Positions 9,461 through 18,516 of a stretch of DNA of 64,000 bases are shown piece after piece (positions within the stretch are counted from its first letter, which is position 1; the number at the start of each line of letters is the position of its first letter). The DNA comes from Christensenella sp. (lineage in GTDB: Bacteria; Bacillota; Clostridia; Christensenellales; CAG-917). The stretch lies in the NCBI GenBank assembly GCA_022009775.1, contig CP091723.1:310001-374000 (forward strand), read 5' to 3'. Position numbers and translations under genes: made by a program. The notes beneath the pieces are model-generated. The model searched no databases. It was not told where the DNA came from and was given only the letters and a program-made list of their open reading frames with translations.

Positions 9461-9491
9461 AAGAATAACGGCATAAAGCCGTTATTCTTTT
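9461..9491. terminator. Hairpin terminator of the lipoprotein at 9508
   Basis: AAAGAATAACGGC pairs perfectly with its complement across a 5-base loop. T-runs on both sides make it usable in either direction; it ends 16 bases past the lipoprotein's stop codon. Confidence 0.7.
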
Positions 9492-9507
9492 TGTTTTTTC
9501 TTATCGT

Positions 9508-9930
9508 TTAAGCCTTTTTCGCGAGTACGATTGTCATATTCACCGAGACGCCGTTTGCACTTTGTCTGTTCGAGTAGGTGATGACGCCGTTATCCCATTT
9601 CATTTCTTCGACAACCGTAAAACCGCCCTGCGTGCTTTTGAGTTTAATCACGCCGTCTTCTTCCGTCCACGTGCCTTTGTTTTCGATATATTGACCTGCT
9701 CCACTGCCCTTTGCTTTTACGATTGCCGTACCGTCTTTTTTGAATTCAATCGTGTAGTATTCGTAAAGGTCGCGAGTAAGTCGAGTTGTAGTGCCGTTGT
9801 ACGTCATCGAACCGGAAATATCCGTCATTTCATATACGCCGACGATTTTGGAATTGTTGCAAGCCACAAGCGAAAACATACAAGCAAACAGAAGAACTGC
9901 AACGATAGACAATGCGAGTGTTTTTTTCAT
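9508..9930 (-). CDS. Lipocalin-like small lipoprotein
   Basis: The protein has 140 residues. MKKTLALSIVAVLLFACMFSLVAC is a lipoprotein signal peptide with its anchor Cys at residue 24. The mature part (IVGVYEMTD.., YYTIEFKKDGTAIVKAKG, NKGTWTEEDGVIKLKS, YSNRQ) follows the pattern of small lipocalin-like lipoproteins found in gut Clostridia. The ligand is unknown. It has its own terminator and appears monocistronic. Confidence 0.65.
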   Translation of the reverse strand: MKKTLALSIVAVLLFACMFSLVACNNSKIVGVYEMTDISGSMTYNGTTTRLTRDLYEYYTIEFKKDGTAIVKAKGSGAGQYIENKGTWTEEDGVIKLKSTQGGFTVVEEMKWDNGVITYSNRQSANGVSVNMTIVLAKKA

Positions 9931-10106
9931 ATTTTTTCTCCTTCTTCCCTATGGTTTTCAAACCATTATATGGAAATTATACAACGCGCGTGACGCTATG
10001 TCAATACAACATAATGCATGCTTTTGCATATTCTCGGATTTGCGTTTTAACAATGCCAAATTCAACTCGATTTTATAATATATTGAACGTTGTTATACAA
10101 AAATGG

Positions 10107-10125
10107 CCACCGGACTATCCGGTGG
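10107..10125. repeat. Short palindromic repeat, copy 2
   Basis: CCACCGGACTATCCGGTGG is the second copy of the element at 6150-6168 with one base changed. Here it follows the terminator of the NYN-domain gene. Confidence 0.5.
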
Positions 10126-10136
10126 TTTTGTAATAA

Positions 10137-10167
10137 AAAAGCGATACGCACAAGGCGTATCGCTTTT
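10137..10167. terminator. Terminator of the NYN-domain gene
   Basis: AAAAGCGATACGC pairs with its exact complement across a 5-base loop and leaves a T-run in the minus direction, 18 bases past the stop codon. Confidence 0.7.
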
Positions 10168-10185
10168 GAATTTCGATTGAAACGA

Positions 10186-10851
10186 TCAGTCGTTGCTCGC
10201 AAGAATCTTGTTGAATTGTTCGAGCAAGAGAGCCATTTGAGCCGCTTCTTCGCTTTGTTGTTGAGTTTGCGCGGGAGCCGGTTGCGGTGCGGGAGCGGGT
10301 TGCGGAGCAGGAGCAGGAGCGGGAGCTGCGTATTGAACGGGCTCTGCCTTGGGTGCTGCAACCTTCTTTGCAACGGGTGCGGGCGCGACTTTCTTGTAGC
10401 CTGCGTTGAGCACGGTTTGCGTGGTTGCGGTGGCATCGAGCATGATGACCTTGTTGCAAAGCACGGAGTTCTTGTCGGGCTCTACAACGCCTGCGACGAC
10501 GTCTTTGCCGTATGCCTTAAGGTATGCAATGAGCGGAGTGATGTCGCCGTTGCCGTAGATAAGGAAGAAACCGTCGATGTTGGGGAACTGTGCAAGTCTT
10601 GCCGCGTCGATGACTTGGCGAAGGTCGAGTTTACCCTTTCTCTTCTTGGGAAGTGCGGAAAGTGCGTCGTAGCTGTTTTCTTGAATGAATTCGCCGTAAT
10701 CTTTGGTACGTTTTGCGGAATAGCCGTAGAATTTGCACGCTGCAATTTCGCCGATGCGTGAAAGTTCTTCAAGTGCGGATGCGAATACGCTAAAAGGAAC
10801 TCTGACGCTTTCGATGTCTGCAAGAACAACGTATTTTTTTGTTGCTGCCAT
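10186..10851 (-). CDS. NYN-domain protein with Pro/Ala-rich tail
   Basis: The start at 10851 has GGAGAG seven bases upstream and the protein has 221 residues. The N-terminal ~140 residues fit the NYN fold (PIN-like RNase, LabA/DUF88 group): LADIES at the first strand, KLDLRQVIDA in the middle and a late FFLIYGNGDITPLIAYLKAYGKDV. Acidic residues expected at the metal site are present (D in LADIE, D in KLD, D in GNGD). A low-complexity Pro/Ala/Gln segment (APAPAPAPQPAP) and a C-terminal helix follow. Activity on RNA is inferred from the fold. Confidence 0.6.
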   Translation of the reverse strand: MAATKKYVVLADIESVRVPFSVFASALEELSRIGEIAACKFYGYSAKRTKDYGEFIQENSYDALSALPKKRKGKLDLRQVIDAARLAQFPNIDGFFLIYGNGDITPLIAYLKAYGKDVVAGVVEPDKNSVLCNKVIMLDATATTQTVLNAGYKKVAPAPVAKKVAAPKAEPVQYAAPAPAPAPQPAPAPQPAPAQTQQQSEEAAQMALLLEQFNKILASND

Positions 10852-10944
10852 AATCTTTCTCTCCTCTTCCAAGTCGCAAAAAGCGGACTTGAACTATACA
10901 TTTTATATTGATAAACCTATTTTAATACATATTTGGCGATTTGT

Positions 10945-11756
10945 CTATACTTTTTTCACTCTTTTGTAATAAAACGCCCATTGCTGTGCAAAACCTGCGT
11001 AATTTTGGTATCTTTTCACCAAAATTTCGGACATTTTTTCGGCGTCTTGCACGTTATACTCGTCTTCGTATATCTTTTTTATCCACGTATCGACGGGAAA
11101 GACGTCAAATTTTCCGAATCCGAACAACAAAGCGCAATCCGCAACTTTACGTCCTACGCCGTGCAATGACAAAAGTTTTTTGCGCAATTCGACCGTAGAA
11201 AGCGCGCTCCACTCGTTCACGTCAGTGCCGACGAGAGTCTTTGCAACTCTGTCGAGATACTCTGCCCTATACCCCGCACCGATGTTCTTATAAAAGTCAA
11301 CGCCTGCGCTTGCGAGTTTTTCAACGCTTGGAAAAGCGTGATAATCGCCCATATCGTCGCCGAGCGAATTGCAAATGCGCTCGATAATTCCTTTATGCGA
11401 GGAATATGGTTGTTTTGCGAGATGATGAAAGAAAAAATCGCTTCGACAGGGTCTTGCCTGAGAATATGTATGCCTTTGCCGAACTCGATTGCTTCGTGCA
11501 TAAACTCGCAATCATCGACCTTGGCTTGTATCGCCGCGTAATCGGTGTCGAAATCGAAGTATCTTTCAAAAAACTCCTTATCGTCACATCGCACGACGTA
11601 TTCGTCCCCGTTTTCACGGATGTATGCCACGTGATTTTTTGCGTGCACTTTGTACTCTTCGCCGTCGAAAACGTAGCGGAAAACCTGTCCGCAATCGAGC
11701 GTTTGCCCGACGTCGAAAGTTTCCGTTTTCTTAATCGTAAACTCGTTGAGTGCCAT
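10945..11756 (-). CDS. ogg: 8-oxoguanine DNA glycosylase (frame broken)
   Basis: The enzyme removes oxidised guanine from DNA and belongs to the HhH-GPD superfamily. The N-terminal part (DVGQTLDCGQVFRYVFDG) is the OGG N-terminal domain; the C-terminal part has the helix-hairpin-helix LLSLHGVGRKVADCALLFGF with the catalytic Lys, followed by FPVDTWIKK with the catalytic Asp. The frame breaks near 11392 in AAAGG; one extra A restores an uninterrupted ~270-residue protein reading NNHIPRIKGIIERIC across the site, so the gene is probably intact in the organism. Confidence 0.8.
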
Positions 11757-11893
11757 ATATATTAAATATTATTATATAACAATTTGATTTATCAATAAAA
11801 TCGTACGCCCGTACGCTCGCGCGTGCGAACGCATTTGTCTTTTGCGTTGCGACAAAACTCGCCAAAAGCGAAAATTGCCACATAATAGAAAAA

Positions 11894-11916
11894 CCGCCCG
11901 ATTTGTTATCGGGCGG
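11894..11916 (-). terminator. Terminator of the rplU-prp-rpmA operon
   Basis: CCGCCCGAT pairs with ATCGGGCGG across a 5-base loop and is followed by TTTTTC in the minus direction, just past the rpmA stop. Confidence 0.85.
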
Positions 11917-11922
11917 GATTGA

Positions 11923-12203
11923 TTATTGCTCTTGTGCGTAAACAGAAACTTGTTTTTTGTCTTTTCCAACACGCTCAAATTTCACGACGCCGTCGATGAG
12001 TGCAAACAACGTATCGTCTTTGCCGATGGAAACGTTGTTGCCCGGATGATATTTCGTGCCGCGTTGGCGAACGAGAATGTTGCCTGCGAGAACGAATTGA
12101 CCGTCAGCGCGCTTCGGTCCAAGTCTTTTGACTCACTGTCACGACCGTTGTGAGAAGAACCCGTACCTTTTTTATGAGCGAACAATTGTATATTCATAAA
12201 CAT
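11923..12203 (-). CDS. rpmA: Ribosomal protein L27 with Prp cleavage site (frame broken)
   Basis: This is a large-subunit protein near the peptidyl-transferase centre. The start MFMNIQLFAHKKGTGSSHNGRDSESK carries the Firmicutes N-terminal extension; IQLFA/HKKG matches the Prp processing site. The frame breaks at an A4 run (12125-12128); one more A gives ESKRLGPKRADGQFV and then the normal L27 body through YHPGNNVSIGKDDTLFALIDG. L27 is near-essential, so a sequencing deletion is the likely cause. GGAGG sits in the end of prp, nine bases before the first ATG. Confidence 0.9.
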
Positions 12204-12204
12204 A

Positions 12205-12534
12205 TTATTCTACCTCCAATGATATATAGTCCGAAAAGTTTTCATAGAGATCGGACGCCCCTAGATAAGCCGTTCTCAAAATGATATCTGCGTCGTGTTC
12301 TTGCGACTTTGACATAGATTTGGGAAGCATTGCGTACAAATATCCGTCTTTTGCATCGGTTTCAAACGCTATGTTCACTCCGACTATGTGCATAATTCCA
12401 AGCACCGCAGTCTGTATCACGGACGATAATGACGCACAAACGATATCTTCGCCTTCGTCGCCGTATTCGCAATGTCCCGAGCATTCAACGCCCACGAACT
12501 TGCCGTCCTGTGTTGAGAACTTAACCTTGACCAT
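12205..12534 (-). CDS. prp: Ribosomal-processing cysteine protease Prp
   Basis: Prp removes the N-terminal extension of L27 in Firmicutes. The 109-residue protein has the family motif SGHCEYGDEGEDIVCASLSS with catalytic His21 and Cys33. It sits between rplU and rpmA, three bases after rplU and overlapping the rpmA ribosome site, the usual arrangement. Confidence 0.93.
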   Translation of the reverse strand: MVKVKFSTQDGKFVGVECSGHCEYGDEGEDIVCASLSSVIQTAVLGIMHIVGVNIAFETDAKDGYLYAMLPKSMSKSQEHDADIILRTAYLGASDLYENFSDYISLEVE

Positions 12535-12537
12535 CGT

Positions 12538-12846
12538 TTAACCCTCGATTGAAACAATCTTCAACTCGGTATACGGTTGACGATGACCTTGACGCTTTCT
12601 GATGTTCTTCTTGGCTTTGTAATGGAAAACGTAGACTTTGGGGAATTTGTCTTGTGCGTTGACTTTTGCACTGACCTTCACGCCGTTTGCGTCTGCGCCC
12701 GCTTTTACGTTGCCGTTGTCGTCAACAAGCATGAGCGTTTTGAGTTCGACCACGTCACCGATTTCGGCATCGATTTTCTCGACCTTGATGAGCATGTCTT
12801 TCTCGACTTTGTATTGCTTGCCGCCACATTCAACTATTGCGTACAT
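12538..12846 (-). CDS. rplU: Ribosomal protein L21
   Basis: This 102-residue large-subunit protein reads MYAIVECGGKQYKVEKDMLIKVEK at its start and ends with VYHFxxKKNIRKRQGHRQPYTELKI-type L21 signatures (here VYVFHYKAKKNIRKRQGHRQ). The ATG at 12846 has a strong AGAGGAGG nearby and is preferred over an upstream start at 12879. It leads the operon with prp and rpmA. Confidence 0.95.
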   Translation of the reverse strand: MYAIVECGGKQYKVEKDMLIKVEKIDAEIGDVVELKTLMLVDDNGNVKAGADANGVKVSAKVNAQDKFPKVYVFHYKAKKNIRKRQGHRQPYTELKIVSIEG

Positions 12847-12926
12847 TGTTTTACCTCCTCTAACCAGTCTCGCCGACATAGGTGCAATCTTTTGATTGAC
12901 TTAAAAACCACTTTCGAGCGGCTCGA
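12847..12926 (-). promoter_or_regulatory. Leader of the L21 operon
   Basis: About 80 transcribed bases lie between the promoter and rplU. An L21 autoregulatory leader RNA is known at this place in Firmicutes. I cannot confirm the fold by eye, so this is by position only. Confidence 0.35.
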
Positions 12927-12931
12927 CATCT

Positions 12932-12960
12932 AATTTACCAAACCGCGCGTCTTTTGTCAA
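12932..12960 (-). promoter_or_regulatory. Sigma-A promoter of the rplU operon
   Basis: On the minus strand TTGACA (12955-12960) and TAAATT (12932-12937) are separated by exactly 17 bases, upstream of the ribosomal operon. Confidence 0.8.
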
Positions 12961-13149
12961 ACGATTTTGAAATATTGGGTAATAAATAGCTATATTTATA
13001 TATAATATAGCGCAAAAAAGCACCGACACTCCGTTTCTAAGTACGCTCCGAATAGTTGTTCGTTTCGGGTGTGGGTGTCCCACCACCACCTGTCATGTTG
13101 AGCCGGCCGAAACATCCAGCCGTAAGGCGCATGTTGTTCACGGCTCTAC

Positions 13150-13445
13150 AAAAGTTTTGCTTGTAAAACCCTAAATGCAACTTTCCCCTTTCCTCAGGTG
13201 TTTTCCCTATCACCGTTCCCCCTTACAGGGAACCCACGGTGACCGCGTAGCGGGGGACAACACTCGGTCGAGACATAACTTACGCCATTTTTCTTGTTAT
13301 GCCACTTCGCCTGCGTGGCAGCTACGCAACAGAACGCCACGCATTCTCGTACTATCCATCAAGTCCGACGCTCAATTTGCTCGCCGCCGTTGCGGCTCGT
13401 GTTACGTCTTCGAAGTCGCACAGTCCGTTAATAAGTACGCTTAGA
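13150..13445 (+). repeat. Dispersed ~300-bp intergenic repeat, copy A
   Basis: It shares an ordered set of segments (CTCTACAAA, GTAAAACCCTAAATGCAAC, TTATGCCACT, ATAAGTACGCT) with the reverse complement of 21035-21335 and, more loosely, with 16037-16275. A fragment (AAGTACGCTCCGAATAG) recurs just upstream at 13036. It codes for nothing I can support. It fills most of the 700-base gap between the rplU promoter and the symporter gene. Confidence 0.6.
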
Positions 13446-13558
13446 ACAAGTTTTCGTTTCGGGCGCGACCGAAAAAAGTCCGCCATCCTGAGCATAGTCG
13501 AAGGATCTCGTGGAAACGAAATGACAAACTTTTTCTGCGCCCGTGCTGCAATTAATAA

Positions 13559-15110
13559 TTAGTCATTACTTTCCACGTCTTCGTTTTGCGCGGCGGCAAG
13601 TTTGCGTTCTTCGATAACAGCCATCATTTCCGCCATCTTCGCCTCGTTGAGAACGCATTTTTTCTTGTAGATGATAAGCGCGATTGCAAGGAACACCATC
13701 GGGATAACGCAGGTGAAAACGAGCAGTTTGATTTTGCTATCTCCCGGCACTTGCGCGATGACGGTTTCATAGGTTGCGTCGCCGCCGAGTCCCCTGTCGA
13801 TATCCGTGAGTTTGTTGGTGTAAGTCAAAACACCTGCAATGACGTACACGAGCGACACAAGACCTTGCATGAGCGCAGAGCCCATTTTTGCGGTGAAAGG
13901 ACGAAGCGAGAATATGAGACCTTCGTCTCGTTTGCCCGTTCTATACTCGTTGTACTCGACGGTGTTTGCCATGTTTATGACCATAATCATATAGAAGCCG
14001 CTGCCTCAACCTGCCACAGTGTAAGCAAGGAACATGAGAATAAAGCGGAGCGTGAATTTCATGCCGAGCAGCTCAAACAAGACAATGTTCGGAACGGTGA
14101 GTCCTAAAATCATCATAAGCGCGTAACCTGCGATGATTGCGATTCCGCACGAATACAAAATTTTGTCTCTGCCGTATTTCTTAGCAAGCCACGGATATAT
14201 GAGCGTAAACACCACCGAAACCACGGCAAAGCCTACGCCAAACACTGTCCAAAGCATTCCGCTGTAACCGAACTCGAAATACACGTACATCATTCCCAAA
14301 CCGCCGCCGACTACGTTTGTGCCGACGTTGAAAAGCAACATGACGAGCGCGCACCACATAAGTTGGTCGTTTTTGAACAGCACGCGAAACATGTCTTTTA
14401 GTTTCATGGGCGGAGTTTTGACGAGATTTTTGGACAACGGTTTTTCTTTTTACACCTAATATGGTGAACAGTTGAAAACCGCACATAAGCACCGCCGCAA
14501 CGATTGCAAGCACGCCGTAACCGGTTTGCGCATTGCCCCCTATCGCCATATCGCCTGCGGTGAGCGTCGGGACGATAAGTCCTGCCGAGCCGCCGCCTAT
14601 AGCGACGATGATTTGCGTGAAAGACATGAGTTTATCTCTGTCGTGCGGATCGCTTGTGAGCGTGGGCATCATTCCCCAATAGGAGATGTCGTTCATCGTA
14701 AACGTGATCGAGAACAGGAAATACATCACCGCAATCAACGCGATAAATCCCCATCCGTCCGCAGGGATATTGAAAAGAGCGATAATAACGCCTGCCGTAA
14801 GCACGCAACCGATGAGTTGCCACGGCTTATATTTGCCCCACTTCGTACGAGTGTTTTCGACGATGCCGCCCATAATCGGATCGTTGAACGCGTCAAAAAT
14901 TCTTGCCGCCACGATGATGAACGTGATTGCCGTAAACTGCGCGACGTTAAGGTGCTTTGTCAGCACGCAGAACGAAAGCAGGTATCCGTTGAAAAAGTTG
15001 TACAGAAAATCTCTGCCCAACGTTCCGAGCGGAAACATAAAGAAATTGCGTTTCGAGAGTTTTGTGTCGTCTGCCTGCAAAGCCGCGACTTCGTTTTTCG
15101 TCTCTTCCAT
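13559..15110 (-). CDS. GPH-family sugar:cation symporter (one frameshift, one in-frame stop)
   Basis: The start at 15110 has GAAGGGG upstream. The product is a ~515-residue major facilitator of the glycoside-pentoside-hexuronide:cation type, with early motifs RIFDAFNDPIMGGIVENTRTKWGKYKPW (the DP..G..D-like loop and KWGKYRPW signature of this family) and about 12 membrane segments. The frame breaks at an A5 run at 14447-14451; removal of one A gives LGVKEKPLSKNLVKTPP. A TGA at 14006-14008 interrupts the same frame between YTVAG and GSGFYMI. TGA is used as a normal stop elsewhere in the window, so a base substitution or error is likely. The substrate is unknown. Confidence 0.8.
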
Positions 15111-15345
15111 AATTTTCCCCTTCATTTTTGTATAAAAATATTGTAACAACCTTGCAAAGATTTTTCAATAGGCAACTTAAAATCGGCAGACATTTTTTTG
15201 AAAACTCACCGTAAACCGATTGCAAAATGCCGTGAAAAAGTCTTGCAAAAACGGCATGAAAAAACGCCCGACGAAAAAACGCAATTCACACTTTTCTTTC
15301 TCAATCGGACGTTTATATCGTTCTTTTCAATGCTTTAACTGCCGT

Positions 15346-15501
15346 CTAGTGCGATTTGAGATAATTTTCAAGATCGCTGAACCACTCGAAAATCAAGCTC
15401 TCTCCGTCCACCGTTATAGTGAGCGGAAAATGGCAAAAGGCAAACTCGCAAAGAGCCTGCCTTTTATCTTCGTAAACTTTGTCTTGATACTCTATCTTCA
15501 T
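15346..15501 (-). CDS. Small protein of unknown function (51 aa)
   Basis: The ATG at 15501 begins two bases after the stop of the upstream small membrane protein, so translation is probably coupled. The sequence MKIEYQDKVYEDKRQAL, later TITVDGESLIFEWFSDLENYLKSH, has a compact, protein-like composition and ends with TAG. No family is recognised. Confidence 0.5.
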   Translation of the reverse strand: MKIEYQDKVYEDKRQALCEFAFCHFPLTITVDGESLIFEWFSDLENYLKSH

Positions 15502-15502
15502 C

Positions 15503-15730
15503 TTAGCAGTTGATGAGACGAAGGATGGATCTCTTGACGATCATGCAGATGATGTCCGCAATCCAGATGATGTTCCAACCGAGAACGAGACGAAGAATGC
15601 CTGCAACTATTTTGCCTTCCATGAATCTGGTGACGAAGCCGCAAACCCAAGACGTTACAGGGATTATCGCCAAAATAACACTAACGATATAACTGAGTCC
15701 GAAGTAATCGCTTTTACGTTTTGTTGCCAT
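15503..15730 (-). CDS. Small two-helix membrane protein (75 aa)
   Basis: The start at 15730 has GAGG seven bases upstream. Two hydrophobic helices (YIVSVILAIIPVTSWVCGFVTRF and GILRLVLGWNIIWIADIICMI) are separated by a short polar turn, with a basic N-terminus MATKRKSDYF. The layout resembles small YqaE/TM2-like proteins, but the match is not firm. Confidence 0.55.
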   Translation of the reverse strand: MATKRKSDYFGLSYIVSVILAIIPVTSWVCGFVTRFMEGKIVAGILRLVLGWNIIWIADIICMIVKRSILRLINC

Positions 15731-16036
15731 GATATACCTCACAATACGTATATTTTTAGGTTTTATCCTACAAACAGTATATTATCATAAATCCATAAAA
15801 ATGTAAATAGCAATATGGATTTTTACTTATATTGTTTTTATGATGTAAAATAGTGGGATTTTTCATTGCACTTTTATTCTTTACTTTGTAATAAACACTT
15901 TGAACGAAAAACAAAACATTAAATTGTTTTAATTTTTATTTCACAAAAATGTGAGTTTTTGTCGCTCTTAACCCAAAATTACTAAGAAAACATTTAATAT
16001 TTCACTTTTTACGCACTTGCTCGCATTTAAATAAAG

Positions 16037-16275
16037 CTTCCCCCTTCATCAGCTGTTTCCCCTATCGCCGTTCCCCCTTAAAAGGGTACCCACGGCGACT
16101 GCGTAGCAGGGGGACACACTCAGCACTCGCATAATAAGTATCGTTCACTCATTATGTCACTGCGCTTTGTGTGCCTGCTTCGCAACAACACGGCACAGTC
16201 GCTTGTACTTTTCGTCAAGCTCGGCGTTCGATGCGGTCGCCGCCTTGCAGCTCCGATTCCGTCTTGCATAGCACT
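16037..16275 (+). repeat. Dispersed intergenic repeat, copy B
   Basis: It shares CTTCCCCCTT, CCCACGG, GTATCGTTCACTCATTATG and other blocks with copies A and C and ends at the first unit of the structured array at 16276-16735. Bases 15743-16036 before it are AT-rich and show nothing else. Confidence 0.5.
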
Positions 16276-16735
16276 GCCGCAGTTATTTGCTTTCAATACA
16301 TAAATGTAAAAAAGTGCGATAAATAGATGAAGAACAAGGAAACACCCATCCGAAACAAAACCAAACGTACATTTAGTACGTGATTTTGGAGCGGATGGGT
16401 GTTGTAAGGAACGAAGTGACGGAATAGCGATTGTTACGAAGTCAATCGCGTCCGCAGTTATTCGCTATTTTTGTGCGTTGTGGGAAACAACGCGATAAAT
16501 TGATGAATGACGCGAAAGCACCCCGAGAATGACACCCCTAGCGTACTATACGTACGTGAGTTGCGATCCACAGGGTGTTGACGCAGTTATTCGCTTTCAA
16601 TACATAAATGTAAAAAAAGTGCGATAAATAGATGAAGAACAAGAAAACACCCATCCAAAACAAAACCCAACGTACATTTAGTACGTGATTTTGGAGCGGA
16701 TGGGTGTTGACGCAGTTATTCGCTATTTAGCGCAC
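16276..16735. repeat. Array of structured intergenic elements (units U1-U3)
   Basis: Three units (about 16310-16464, 16490-16594 and 16617-16733) share the left end GCGATAAAT-GATGAA and the right end CCGCAGTTATTCGC or GACGCAGTTATTCGC. Between them are a long stem (ACACCCATCC with its complement, or CACCC/GGGTG) and an inner hairpin around CGTAC. The stem sequence changes between units while pairing is kept. The last unit touches the hydA stop codon. In the minus direction the stem is followed by TTTTCTTGTTCTTC, so it could also end transcripts. Confidence 0.6.
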
Positions 16736-18504
16736 TTTTTTGGAAAGCGGGTGCGATTGGAGTTGTACGTCGTATGCAACAACTCGTGCGCAAGATGACT
16801 GTTCGGCGAGCCAAGGAATTCGTCGTAAAGTCTGATGACTTGCTCGTTCTTGTGAGAAACGCGGATTTGCTTGCCTTCGTCTTCCTGATAGAGAGCGGCA
16901 GCGCGTTTGTCACGGAAAGTGTCGAGAATGTCGTCGGCTTCGTTGGGAAGGAAGCAAGGTTTGACGTACGGTTGTCCGCCACCTGCGACGCATCCGCCGG
17001 GGCAGCCCATGATTTCGATGAAATGATAGGGGCTTGTGCCTGCTTTGATTTGTTCAAGGAGCACTTTTGCGTTCTTCATGCCGGATGCGACGGCAACTTT
17101 GACGTCCATTCCGCCGAGCGTGTAAGTTGCTTCTTTGATGCCTGCCATGCCGCGAACTTCTTCTAGTTCGACGTGTTCGAGTTCTTCACCGTTGAGAACG
17201 TATGCGGCCGTGCGAAGTGCCGCTTCCATAACGCCGCCCGTTGCGCCGAAGATAACGCCTGCGCCGGTGTATTCACCGACGATGTCGTTGTCGAATTCTT
17301 CGTCGGGAAGACGATTGAAGAGTATGCCTGCACGTTTGATCATCTTGCCAAGTTCGCGAGTGGTGAGCACTGCGTCCACGTCTTTGAGACCGTTGACCTG
17401 AAGTTCTTCCCTGTCCTTTTCGAATTTCTTTGCGGTGCAAGGCATGACGGAAACGACGAAAATATCTTCGGGTTTGATGCCGTTTTGCTCCGCATAATAG
17501 GTTTTGAGAATTGCGCCGAACATTTCGTGCGGTGATTTGCAGGAAGAAAGATGATCGAGCAGTTCGGGATAATAATATTCTGCATAGTTGATCCAACCGG
17601 GAGAACAGGACGTGATCATCGGAAGCGTGCCGCCTTCTCTCACTCTCGTGAGCAATTCGGTTGCTTCTTCCATGATAGTAAGGTCTGCGCCGAAGTTGGT
17701 ATCGAACACTTTCTTGAAACCAAGACGACGGAGAGCTGCGACCATTTTGCCTGTGACGAGCGTGCCGATGGGCATATCAAACTCTTCACCGAGCGCGGCT
17801 CTGACTGCGGGAGCGGTCTGCACGACAACGTATTTGCCTGCCTTGAAAGCGGCGTCCACTTTGTCGATTTCGCTCACTTCCATGAGCGCACCCGTGGGGC
17901 AAACGCTGACGCATTGTCCGCAAAGGATACAAGGAGAATCCGCAAAACTTCTGTTTTCGGCAGGAGCGACGATCGTGTTGAAACCGCGTTGCTCGAAACC
18001 GAGAACGGACAAACCGTGCGCATTTTTGCAACGCTCGATGCATCTGCCGCAAAGCACACACTTGGATGTGTCGCGCTTGATTGACGGAGTGAGCGTATCA
18101 ACGGTGACTTTGGTTTGTTCGCCGCTGTAAATGCCTTCTCTTGCGCCTGTGAGCTTGGCAACGTGCAAAAGCTCGCACTTGCCGTTCTTGTCGCACTCTT
18201 GGCAGTTGCGGTTGTGGTTGGAAAGAAGAAGTTCGACAGAAGATCTTCTTGCCGCAACGGCTTTGGGAGAAGAGATGGTGATTTCCATGCCTTCGGCGAC
18301 GGGATATACGCAGGACGCCACAAGACCGCGCGCGCCTGTTGCTTCGACGAGGCAAACACGGCAAGAACCGCGAGAGCATTCGCCGTGATTGAAAGCGCAA
18401 AGCGACGGAATCTCGTATCCGCAAGCCTTTGCCGCTTCGAGTATGGTCAAGCCTTGTTCAACTTGATAAGGCACGCCTTCGATTTTTATATTGATTTTAG
18501 CCAT
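16723..18504 (-). CDS. hydA: [FeFe] hydrogenase catalytic subunit HydA (bifurcating type)
   Basis: This subunit makes or uses H2 in the cytoplasmic electron-bifurcating hydrogenase, using NADH and ferredoxin. Of 593 residues, the N-terminus is a [2Fe-2S] domain (Cys36, 48, 51, 65), followed by a His-Cys3 cluster (His97, Cys101, 104, 110) and two [4Fe-4S] clusters (Cys149-152-155-159 and 192-195-198-202). The H-cluster motifs are TSCSPGW (298-304), MPCTAKKFE (354-362) and GCPGGCVAGGGQP (500-512). The small-subunit-like tail ends SHLAHELLHTTY. It lies 12 bases after hydB. Confidence 0.95.
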   Translation of the reverse strand: MAKINIKIEGVPYQVEQGLTILEAAKACGYEIPSLCAFNHGECSRGSCRVCLVEATGARGLVASCVYPVAEGMEITISSPKAVAARRSSVELLLSNHNRNCQECDKNGKCELLHVAKLTGAREGIYSGEQTKVTVDTLTPSIKRDTSKCVLCGRCIERCKNAHGLSVLGFEQRGFNTIVAPAENRSFADSPCILCGQCVSVCPTGALMEVSEIDKVDAAFKAGKYVVVQTAPAVRAALGEEFDMPIGTLVTGKMVAALRRLGFKKVFDTNFGADLTIMEEATELLTRVREGGTLPMITSCSPGWINYAEYYYPELLDHLSSCKSPHEMFGAILKTYYAEQNGIKPEDIFVVSVMPCTAKKFEKDREELQVNGLKDVDAVLTTRELGKMIKRAGILFNRLPDEEFDNDIVGEYTGAGVIFGATGGVMEAALRTAAYVLNGEELEHVELEEVRGMAGIKEATYTLGGMDVKVAVASGMKNAKVLLEQIKAGTSPYHFIEIMGCPGGCVAGGGQPYVKPCFLPNEADDILDTFRDKRAAALYQEDEGKQIRVSHKNEQVIRLYDEFLGSPNSHLAHELLHTTYNSNRTRFPKKCAK

Positions 18505-18516
18505 AGTTCTCTCTCC

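Noticed and set aside
13175..13562. Plus-strand frames rich in Arg/Ser/Pro inside the dispersed repeat
   Set aside because: They lie in the repeat and lack start signals; composition is that of non-coding repeats.
14006..14008. UGA recoding (Trp or selenocysteine)
   Set aside because: TGA ends several intact genes here, no SECIS-like element is evident and the site is not a known selenocysteine position.
15220..15513. Plus-strand 97-residue frame rich in Lys/Arg
   Set aside because: It overlaps the better supported minus-strand small gene at 15346-15501 and has no ribosome site.
16325..16345. Hammerhead ribozyme: GATGA and GAAA occur in the order of the hammerhead core in several structured units
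   Set aside because: The base after the stem's closing U is G in the units checked, whereas cleavage needs A, C or U, and the segment between the two core motifs cannot form helix II. It is kept as a structured repeat only.
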